DNA of 11,095 nt, from contig JAOZRJ010000027.1 of assembly GCA_029931885.1 (NCBI GenBank), positions 1-11,095 of the forward strand, given 5' to 3'. The notes below the pieces were generated by a model. That model ran no database searches and was not told the origin of the DNA. It saw only the letters and a list, made by a program, of their open reading frames with translations. Shown in pieces: positions 1 through 5,591 of this stretch (position 1 is its first letter; each line of letters begins with the position of its first letter). Both the position numbers and the translations under genes were made by a program. The stretch is from Candidatus Omnitrophota bacterium. GTDB taxonomy: Bacteria; Omnitrophota; Koll11; Zapsychrales; Aceulaceae.

Positions 1-296
1 ATTTCTAAATTCTTTAAGAAAACGGCTATTATTTCTTCTACGGTCTCGGCACTATTTTGATAGTATGGCTTTAAAACTTCATTTTCTTTTAATATCCTAT
101 CTTTATAGGAAAGAAATCGTAAATCTCTTTGGATAACATTCTTTTGTTCAATAATCTCATTATCTAGTAATTTCATCCTTGAAAAAACAGGCCCCAAAAA
201 GACTCGATCAAAAACCATTAAAAGGACTACCGCGATTGCAATTGTAAAAATTTTTCTCTCTTGCGCAGATAATTTTGTATAAAAATCATTAATCAC
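1..296 (-). CDS. gspM: PilO/GspM-like T2SS inner-membrane protein, N-terminal part (runs off window)
   Basis: This is the first 98 codons of a gene that continues past the window edge. I chose a GTG start at 296 because AAGAGGAG lies 6 bases upstream (310-303, inside the end of the preceding gene) and the frame stays open to position 1. The visible protein has a short charged cytoplasmic start (INDFYTKLSAQERK), one membrane helix at about residues 16-36 (IFTIAIAVVLLMVFDRVFLG), then a charged, probably coiled-coil stretch at about 40-75. That is the layout of PilO and GspM: bitopic proteins that pair with PilN/GspL in the inner-membrane platform of type IV pili and type II secretion systems. 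Its position directly after a GspL-like gene supports this. Sequence similarity in this family is low, so the call rests mainly on topology and gene order. A PilO-type name would be equally fair. Confidence 0.68.
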   Translation of the reverse strand, partial: MINDFYTKLSAQERKIFTIAIAVVLLMVFDRVFLGPVFSRMKLLDNEIIEQKNVIQRDLRFLSYKDRILKENEVLKPYYQNSAETVEEIIAVFLKNLE

Positions 297-310
297 TTAT
301 CACTCCTCTT
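297..310 (-). promoter_or_regulatory. Ribosome binding site that fixes the GTG start of the PilO/GspM-like gene
   Basis: AAGAGGAG at 310-303 is followed by 6 bases and then GTG at 296. It overlaps the last codons and TGA stop (302-300) of the gspL-like gene, so translation of the two genes is probably coupled. The nearby ATG at 290 is in another frame, which stops after about 20 codons. Confidence 0.6.
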
Positions 311-1802
311 TTTTCTCTTCTGCTGGCGCTTCTTCACCCAGATCTTCTTCGTCACCAGTATCTTCAGCGCTCTCAAGCATAAAAACGATTTCGAAAGAAG
401 CTACATCCTTTCCTCGTTCTTTTTTTGCCGTTGTTGACTTTGTTTTTACACCTTTAAACAATTCTGAGTCCTCCAAAGTTCCCACAAGTGCAAAAACTTG
501 GGACATAGAATCCGAAGTTCCTTCGATCAAAATCTTTCCGTTATCATCTAGGGAAAAATTTGTTAAATACATTTCGTCTGGTATCATATTATATAATTCT
601 CGGACTGATTCTAAGGGGACAAGACGACTATTTAAATAAGCCTTGATAATACGCGTTTTCGTCGAAATCTTTTCAAGCTCCCTTGAATCTTTTGCAGTAT
701 CGGTATATTCTTTTTTAATTCTTTCAAGCAAAGAACTTTTAAAAGAAACTTTACTAATAAATATAGATCCAGCCAAGACCAAAAAAACAATTGTAAGCGC
801 TGCAAACTTTATCCCCTCGAAGCTTTGTTTCTCCAATAAATACCGTGTTTTTATTTCCTCAGGCAAAAGATCGATTTGGCAGCAACCCTCCTCAAAAACC
901 GGAGACACGACATCCAGAAATGTTTCAGCCATATTATCATCCATGACTTTTTTTGCAAAATCTGAAAAGTTTAATTTCTTTGAATAAGGAATAATCTCTA
1001 ATTTTGCATTCAGCGCTTCAGCAACTGATGTCTGAAAACTTTGCGTGCTTTCTCGGCCATCGGATAATATGTATTTTTGAGGAACCTTTTCAATGTCCTC
1101 ATTCTGATATGATTCAATCGATTGTTTTAATTCATTAATAAATTTTTCTTTGGAAGAATCCCCTTCTTGTTGAATTTGGCTCATTCCGACAGGAATACTG
1201 CGGCAAGCAATAGCTGTGCCCCTCAACATAATTGTAAAATCTGTAAAATTATTATTTATATCAATAATGCCAATGGGAGCATCCTCACTTGAAAGACCTG
1301 AAACCTTTGAATAAAATTTTGCTTCTACTTCCGGCGCAAAGAATATCTTCTTGGCTTTCACTCCGACAGACTGAAGAATATTGACTTGTCGCATAATAGT
1401 TTCTCGGTTGACAATTACAAGCAAAATTTTGCTATAATTCTTTTGATATACTCCAAAATTAATATATCCAATAATAATTTCTTCTCTAGAATATGGTGTG
1501 TGACGACCAGCTTGCAAATCAATAATTGATCCTATTTCTTTTGGATCAAGGGAAGGAATTTCAATATTTTTTGTTGTTGTAACACTCGGAGGAAGAACGC
1601 AAACTGCATTAAGCCTTGCAGCGTTAAATTGATCTAAAATCTTTTTAAGCTCCGCGCTAATGTCCTCATCGGACAAACCATTGACATTATAAAAAGCTAA
1701 ATTTACTACAGACGGTCCTGAAGAAGTGCTTTTTAAATGCGCAACCTTTAGAACTTCTTCCGTTAACAAAAGGCTGATATAACCTGTTTCTTTTCCTGGC
1801 AT
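300..1802 (-). CDS. gspL: GspL-like protein: PilM-type actin-fold domain fused to a PilN-type membrane/periplasmic domain
   Basis: This 500-residue protein would link the assembly ATPase GspE to the inner-membrane platform. Residues 1 to about 300 look like the PilM / GspL cytoplasmic actin-like (ASKHA) domain; IGIIDINNNFTDFTIML at 177-193 resembles the phosphate-binding strand pair of that fold. Residues 310-317 (IDLLPEEI) match the conserved N-terminal peptide of PilN that docks into PilM in type IV pilus systems. A membrane helix follows at about 331-350, then a coiled-coil stretch at about 352-385 and a PilN-like ferredoxin-fold region at about 395-477 (IPDEMYLTNFSLDDNGKILIEG, 407-428). 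The last 22 residues are a strongly acidic tail. ATG at 1802 is preceded by AGAGGT about 9 bases upstream, 15 bases after the gspK stop. The order K-L-M is that of classical T2SS operons. GspL proteins are generally this kind of fusion, so gspL is preferred over separate pilM and pilN. Confidence 0.8.
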   Translation of the reverse strand: MPGKETGYISLLLTEEVLKVAHLKSTSSGPSVVNLAFYNVNGLSDEDISAELKKILDQFNAARLNAVCVLPPSVTTTKNIEIPSLDPKEIGSIIDLQAGRHTPYSREEIIIGYINFGVYQKNYSKILLVIVNRETIMRQVNILQSVGVKAKKIFFAPEVEAKFYSKVSGLSSEDAPIGIIDINNNFTDFTIMLRGTAIACRSIPVGMSQIQQEGDSSKEKFINELKQSIESYQNEDIEKVPQKYILSDGRESTQSFQTSVAEALNAKLEIIPYSKKLNFSDFAKKVMDDNMAETFLDVVSPVFEEGCCQIDLLPEEIKTRYLLEKQSFEGIKFAALTIVFLVLAGSIFISKVSFKSSLLERIKKEYTDTAKDSRELEKISTKTRIIKAYLNSRLVPLESVRELYNMIPDEMYLTNFSLDDNGKILIEGTSDSMSQVFALVGTLEDSELFKGVKTKSTTAKKERGKDVASFEIVFMLESAEDTGDEEDLGEEAPAEEKKEE

Positions 1803-1817
1803 TTCTAAGATACCTCT

Positions 1818-2846
1818 TTATTCTTCATTCCAATACTCAATTTTTTGACCCTCAACATTATAAACACATCGAACGAAAGCCTGTTTTTCTGAATGATTTT
1901 TATAAGCTGTTGCATCAATTGAATAAAAATCACTCGATGTTGCTATTTTTTCCTCTGATACTAATTGATTAATCTTTTCAATTTCAAAATCGCTTAAAGT
2001 TTTAGCCGATTTGACAACAGACAGAAAATCATCATTTCCCTGAAAAATTCTATCATCTAAGGTTGCTTCTTTTTCATCTGGACCCCTTCGAATTGAAAGA
2101 ACTTTTTGCGCCGCATCACTGCTAAATCCAATAGCTACCAATACTTGCCGAGAAGCTGTATTAACATTAATCGCACCATCTCCGTAAACAGTAACAAAAG
2201 GCCTTAGGCGATCTAAAATATCCTGATTCATCCCTTCAATTAAAAAAATCTCATCAAAAAGCTCAAAATTACTGTTTTTCTGCTCATAAGGGTCCTTCAA
2301 GTTCTCATAATAATCTCCGCTAAAAAACCCCTTTAAGACGCTATCATGTTCTTCTCGCCAATCTATAATTGCCAAGGAAAGCGTATTAGCCTGCTCATCG
2401 TCCCATCCGAGCGTATGCTGAAAAAGATCTGAAAGAGTTTTTCTATTAGCTTTATTAATATTAATCTTTGAACCTTCATCTATCATACCATAACGTTTTT
2501 CGGTCTTGCGGAAAGTTTTATCAAAAACATTATAAGAAATATCTACAGTGTACCCTCCAAGTGAAATGTCACGAAAAGCTTTTTTATTATTCATTAAACT
2601 TTCCTTAAATCTACTCGACTTCCAATAAGAGTTGAGTCTTTTTTGCATATCCAAAAAAGCGATAGCTTTTCCGATTCCAGATCTTGCAATAAAACAAAAG
2701 GAATCTCTTGTTTCAATCCGAGAAACAAAAATCATACGCTGACGCGCTGCAACGCCAAGATAAATAGCAAAAACACTTAAAAGCCCTAACGCCCAGAGTG
2801 CTAAAATTAAAATCATGCCCGAATTATTTCGTATATTTATTTTCAT
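1818..2846 (-). CDS. gspK: Type II secretion minor pseudopilin GspK
   Basis: GspK is the large minor pseudopilin that, with GspI and GspJ, forms the tip of the pseudopilus. I start at ATG 2846, giving 342 residues. It lies 4 bases after the gspJ TAG, and it puts a short basic leader (MKINIRNNSG) before the cleavage point G10/M11. An in-frame TTG at 2873 would add nine residues inside gspJ and has no ribosome site. The helix MILILALWALGLLSVFAIYL (11-30) lacks Glu at +5, as is characteristic of GspK. Two helix-hairpin-helix/SAM-like stretches follow: DEGSKININKA (123-133) with IIDWREEHD (160-168), and LFDEIFLIEGM (196-206) with GAINVNTAS (224-232). This is the family's usual pattern, and the length is normal. 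Close spacing on both sides indicates cotranscription with gspJ and gspL. Confidence 0.88.
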   Translation of the reverse strand: MKINIRNNSGMILILALWALGLLSVFAIYLGVAARQRMIFVSRIETRDSFCFIARSGIGKAIAFLDMQKRLNSYWKSSRFKESLMNNKKAFRDISLGGYTVDISYNVFDKTFRKTEKRYGMIDEGSKININKANRKTLSDLFQHTLGWDDEQANTLSLAIIDWREEHDSVLKGFFSGDYYENLKDPYEQKNSNFELFDEIFLIEGMNQDILDRLRPFVTVYGDGAINVNTASRQVLVAIGFSSDAAQKVLSIRRGPDEKEATLDDRIFQGNDDFLSVVKSAKTLSDFEIEKINQLVSEEKIATSSDFYSIDATAYKNHSEKQAFVRCVYNVEGQKIEYWNEE

Positions 2847-2850
2847 CTTT

Positions 2851-3450
2851 CTACAAATCCAATGGGATATCAAATCTTCTTGTCATCCGTCGAGTCTCTC
2901 TATCGGATGTATACAGGATCTCTACTTCAACCATCGCTGGGATAATAATTTCAACTTTTTTACGCTCATGCAAATTTTTATTTTCTTCATAGAAATATTT
3001 AAATCTAATCAACTTAACTCCAGAAGCTAATATTCTCGGATCCTGAAATTTTTCTGCAAGTGCTTGTCCGTAATTTGCCTGCTGACGAAGAATTTTTTCT
3101 TTTCCGGAATCATAATAATATTTCACTTTTCCAATTTGACGAGCATATGGCCGTACAGCTGCGCTATTAGGATCAGTTTTCGTAATAATAACCGTCGGAA
3201 ACTCAATATAATCAGACTCTCCTTTAAAATGAATCATTGAAAAAAAGAAAACATTACGCAGGTCATGACCAAATTTATCCATAAAAATTGAAATATCCTC
3301 TTCTGCAAAGGATCGATTTCCATATTCCCAAATCTTCAATCCATTCGAAAATGTCTGAAAAATAGCGATGCTCAAAACGGCAACTAAAGACACAACGAGC
3401 AAGGCCTCTACCATAGTCAAAGCACTTTTCGAATTTTTAACCTTATTCAT
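2851..3450 (-). CDS. gspJ: Type II secretion minor pseudopilin, GspJ-like
   Basis: This 199-residue protein has a prepilin-type N-terminus: a short basic leader, a cleavage point expected at A10/L11, Glu at +5 (E15, in LTMVEALLVV), and a hydrophobic helix to about residue 30. The -1 residue is Ala rather than the usual Gly. The C-terminal part is a soluble beta-rich domain that runs through residues of the form VKLIRFKYFYEE and MVEVEILYTSD; such late strands are typical of the GspJ family. Size and place (between a GspI-like gene and gspK) fit GspJ, a tip-complex subunit assembled with GspI and GspK. ATG 3450 lies 18 bases after the preceding stop and has only a weak Shine-Dalgarno (GAAAG). 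It could be called simply a PulG/GspJ-type pseudopilin, because overall similarity among minor pseudopilins is low. Confidence 0.75.
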   Translation of the reverse strand: MNKVKNSKSALTMVEALLVVSLVAVLSIAIFQTFSNGLKIWEYGNRSFAEEDISIFMDKFGHDLRNVFFFSMIHFKGESDYIEFPTVIITKTDPNSAAVRPYARQIGKVKYYYDSGKEKILRQQANYGQALAEKFQDPRILASGVKLIRFKYFYEENKNLHERKKVEIIIPAMVEVEILYTSDRETRRMTRRFDIPLDL

Positions 3451-3468
3451 CTTGTGTCAACTTTCATT

Positions 3469-3876
3469 TTAGTTTAAAGCCGTACGAAATATATAAACCG
3501 ATCTTGAATTTCGTATGGTGCGACCTCCTTCATTCCATGTAATAGTCAAATCAAGCTGATAAATATTATCGACATCCTTAACATTATGGATAGCCATAGA
3601 ATAAGAATAATCGATCGGCCTATTATTAATTACAACCTTGTAAAGATCGTTCCCTTGTCCTAAATTAATCTCACCAGATAATTCAAAACGCTTTTGAATC
3701 ATTTCAATCCTATTGTCTAAAAAAGTCATCGCATGCATCCGGTAAGTCATATGGTTCAGGTAGTCTAAAGACACAAAAAAGGCCCGATAAATTGAAACAA
3801 GACCGATTGCAAGAACAGCTGCTGCTGCCATTACCTCAACAAAAGAAAAACCTTCTTTTCGTCCAAAAAATTTCAT
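3469..3876 (-). CDS. gspI: Type II secretion minor pseudopilin, GspI-like
   Basis: This 135-residue pseudopilin has leader MKFFGRKEG, cleavage expected at G9/F10, Glu at +5 (E14, in FSFVEV) and a hydrophobic helix MAAAAVLAIGLVSIYRAFF at about 15-33. The short C-terminal domain ends in strands LDLTITWNEGGRTIRNS and SVYIFRTAL. GspI proteins are about this length, and the Val-Glu-Val-Met start followed by an Ala-rich helix is common in GspI and PilV. Its place directly after gspG and before the GspJ-like gene supports GspI. GspH, which often lies between G and I, is absent here; a GspH assignment cannot be fully excluded but fits less well. ATG 3876 is 9 bases after the gspG TAG, with GAGGT only about 2 bases before the start, so translation probably depends on coupling to gspG. 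Confidence 0.72.
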   Translation of the reverse strand: MKFFGRKEGFSFVEVMAAAAVLAIGLVSIYRAFFVSLDYLNHMTYRMHAMTFLDNRIEMIQKRFELSGEINLGQGNDLYKVVINNRPIDYSYSMAIHNVKDVDNIYQLDLTITWNEGGRTIRNSRSVYIFRTALN

Positions 3877-3885
3877 AACCTCAGT

Positions 3886-4308
3886 CTATTTCCAATTTGT
3901 AATATCATCTTCTTCTGTCTCAGCACTTTTACCATCAGAATAAAGATCATAATCTGGACGATGCCGACCCGGAGATGCATACCGATAAGAATTTCCCCAT
4001 GGATCTATTGGCTTTCGTTCTATGTATGGACCATTCCAATTCAGGGGAACAGGATTTGATGTTGGCTCGTCAAGAAGAGCCATTAATCCCTGATTTGTCG
4101 TAGGGAAAAAACCATTATCTAGCTCATAAAGTTTTAAGGCCGTTGCAATATGAGAATTGATATCTGCTTGCGCGGCCGCCACCTTTGCTTGCTCAGATCG
4201 GCCAGTCAGCCTGGGAATGATCATTGCAGATAAAGCCCCAATAATAACAACTACCAATAATATTTCGATCAAAGTAAATCCGCTTTTCTTTTCATGTACC
4301 TTTTTCAT
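3886..4308 (-). CDS. gspG: Type II secretion major pseudopilin GspG
   Basis: GspG is the main building block of the periplasmic pseudopilus, processed and N-methylated by a prepilin peptidase (not in this window). The 140-residue protein has a basic leader MKKVHEKKSG, cleavage at G10/F11, Glu +5 (E15) in FTLIEILLVVVIIGALSAM, and a hydrophobic helix to about residue 33. The family's hallmark features are plain: YELDNGFFPTTNQGL (61-75), GPYIERKPIDPWGNSYRY (93-110), and the C-terminal DLYSDGKSAETEEDDITNW (121-139), whose Asp residues form the calcium site in known GspG structures. Length and motif order are normal. ATG 4308 has the strongest ribosome site of the secretion genes (GGAGGTG, 4316-4310), and the gene follows a 94-base gap, consistent with high expression of the major subunit. 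Confidence 0.95.
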   Translation of the reverse strand: MKKVHEKKSGFTLIEILLVVVIIGALSAMIIPRLTGRSEQAKVAAAQADINSHIATALKLYELDNGFFPTTNQGLMALLDEPTSNPVPLNWNGPYIERKPIDPWGNSYRYASPGRHRPDYDLYSDGKSAETEEDDITNWK

Positions 4309-4402
4309 GCCACCTCCATCTTTATATTTTTTCTAAAAAATCCACTTAAACACGCTTTTTCCCGCTAATGTAAAAATAATAACGAAAAAAAATAAAATAA
4401 AA
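4309..4402 (-). promoter_or_regulatory. 94-base AT-rich leader before gspG with strong ribosome site
   Basis: This is the only sizeable gap in the block. It contains long A and T runs and ends in GGAGGTG just before the gspG ATG. I see no GC-rich hairpin followed by a T run, so no clear terminator, and no convincing -35/-10 pair. It may be a processing or translation-enhancing leader for the major pseudopilin; this is inferred from position and ribosome-site strength only. Confidence 0.35.
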
Positions 4403-4906
4403 TTAGCTTGCAAAAACATCCATTTGAAATATTGGAAGTAGCATTGCGATAACAACAAAACCAACCGTTACTCCAACAAAAAGAATCATCGCGGGCTCAA
4501 GAATTGATGTAAATGTCTTGATGGCCTCGTCCGACTCCTGTTCATAAGTATCTGCAATGTCATGAAGAGTTTCTTCAAGCAAACCAGATTCTTCTCCAAC
4601 TTTTATCAAATTAAGCATCATCGAAGAAATATGAGAACATTGCTCAAAGCTCTTAGATAATGAATCTCCAAGAGCCAAGCTATCCTTGCATTGTGAAAGT
4701 TCTTGAATGATAACTGTATTGTTTAAAGTCGGGATCGCAACATCAATTGCTCTAACCAATCCAACTCCACTTCTCAAAAGCAACTCTAGGGTGCGACAAA
4801 AACGGCCTAGTTCAATTTTTGTGATCAACTCACCAACAATTGGTAAACGAAGTTGTAAACGATTAATTAGCTTAAAACCATTTTCTGATCTTGCCCATTT
4901 AATCAA
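4403..4906 (-). CDS. gspF: GspF C-terminal part (second half of a frameshifted gspF)
   Basis: This frame carries the second T2SSF domain of the inner-membrane platform protein GspF: LRLPIVGELITKIELGRFCRTLELLLRSG, the GEESGLLEETLHDIADTYEQE region, and the last membrane helix ILEPAMILFVGVTVGFVVIAMLLPIF. GspF normally has two copies of this domain in one chain of about 400 residues. The listed start is a TTG at 4906 that sits in a run of T with no ribosome site, so independent translation is unlikely. The frame stays open upstream to 4986, where it encodes ILLAASNSLRFGWFII and a membrane helix, which is exactly the part of GspF missing from the upstream piece. Joining both pieces by one base near 4984-4988 gives about 393 residues, a normal GspF. 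It ends in TAA at 4405-4403. Confidence 0.85.
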   Translation of the reverse strand: MIKWARSENGFKLINRLQLRLPIVGELITKIELGRFCRTLELLLRSGVGLVRAIDVAIPTLNNTVIIQELSQCKDSLALGDSLSKSFEQCSHISSMMLNLIKVGEESGLLEETLHDIADTYEQESDEAIKTFTSILEPAMILFVGVTVGFVVIAMLLPIFQMDVFAS

Positions 4907-4989
4907 AAAATAAAAAATTAAAATACCTGCAGGTAAAATAATAAACCACCCGAATCTTAAGCTATTGCTGGCTGCAAGTAAAATTTTTG
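4907..4989 (-). other. gspF: Frameshift site and out-of-frame middle segment of gspF
   Basis: On the coding strand the run CAAAAATTTT (4989-4980) is where the reading frame changes. Before it the protein reads FIDVGQK, the loop that usually continues as LPLPT. After it the original frame gives only a short nonsense tail to the TAA at 4959-4957. The -1 frame instead reads ILLAASNSLRFGWFII and a hydrophobic helix (LPAGILIFYFLIKW) joining without a stop to the downstream half. One extra A or T in the homopolymer restores a single reading frame. A real mutation, a sequencing or assembly error, or ribosomal slippage could explain it; error or mutation is most likely. Confidence 0.85.
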
Positions 4990-5583
4990 TCCAACATCAA
5001 TAAATAATTTTGTTATTTTTGGCATTACAAAAGTAAGAATAAAAACTATAGTCAAAAAGCCAACAAACCCCATAAAAACAGGATAAGCAAATGCTGTTTT
5101 AACCTTTGACATTATTTCTTTCTGAGACTTTTGATGATCTGATATTGACAATAAAACATCTCTTAAATTTCCTCCCTCTTCTCCTACGCGAACCATTGCG
5201 ACGTAAAGAGGAGAAAAAATGCTGGGATAATCTAATAAACAATCTGAGAAATTACGGCCGTCTTTTATCCCTGCATAGATATTATTCAATATCTCAATAA
5301 TCTGAATATTTGATGTCTGCTCTTTTATAATCTCAATTGAACGTAAAATGGGAATTCCAGCCTTAATAAGGCTCGATAGTTGACGACTAAAAATAAAAAT
5401 ATCTTTGAATTTAATTTTTGAAATATTTCGCATACCAGAAGAAGAAACCATTTCTTTTACAGAAAAAGGAAGAATGCCTTGCTGGCTGATAATTTCTACG
5501 GCCTCATCTTTATTACGAGCTTCAACTTGACCTGAAACAGATTCTCCGCTCTCTCGTTTTCCTTGATACATATATTTAGCCAT
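4957..5583 (-). CDS. gspF: GspF N-terminal part (first half of a frameshifted gspF)
   Basis: GspF is the polytopic inner-membrane platform protein that couples the ATPase GspE to pseudopilus assembly. This piece has the conserved start MAKYMYQGKRESGESVSGQVEA, the first T2SSF domain (FSRQLSSLIKAGIPILRSIE; LYVAMVRVGEEGGNLRDVLL), and the first membrane helix (YPVFMGFVGFLTIVFILTFVMP). It then loses frame after FIDVGQK and ends about 11 residues later. I start at ATG 5583, because GAGGAG (5593-5588) lies just before it and because the family begins with MAxYxY. A TTG at 5595 would overlap the gspE stop and has no ribosome site. The SD sequence sits on the gspE TGA (5594-5592), indicating translational coupling. 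The gene is complete in function only if the break at 4984-4988 is repaired. Confidence 0.87.
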   Translation of the reverse strand: MAKYMYQGKRESGESVSGQVEARNKDEAVEIISQQGILPFSVKEMVSSSGMRNISKIKFKDIFIFSRQLSSLIKAGIPILRSIEIIKEQTSNIQIIEILNNIYAGIKDGRNFSDCLLDYPSIFSPLYVAMVRVGEEGGNLRDVLLSISDHQKSQKEIMSKVKTAFAYPVFMGFVGFLTIVFILTFVMPKITKLFIDVGQKFYLQPAIA

Positions 5584-5591
5584 AAAACTCC

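Noticed and set aside
2847..2873. Longer gspK starting at TTG 2873
   Set aside because: It overlaps the end of gspJ, lacks a ribosome site, and adds residues before a leader that is already a normal length from ATG 2846.
3451..3468. TTGACA between the GspI-like and GspJ-like genes as a promoter
   Set aside because: No acceptable -10 element lies about 17 bases downstream, and the match falls against the start codon of gspJ.
4321..4340. A/T inverted repeat and TATAAA before gspG as terminator or promoter
   Set aside because: The stem would be A-T pairs only with a two-base loop, and the TATAAA lies too close to the ribosome site to give a usable leader.
4904..4906. Independent start codon for the downstream gspF half
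   Set aside because: The TTG sits in a T run with no ribosome site, and the frame continues upstream into the missing membrane helix of GspF.
4980..4989. Classical programmed -1 slippery heptamer in gspF
   Set aside because: The codons AAA TTT do not fit X XXY YYZ: only the first tRNA re-pairs fully, and no downstream stimulatory hairpin is evident. Slippage is kept only as a minor possibility.
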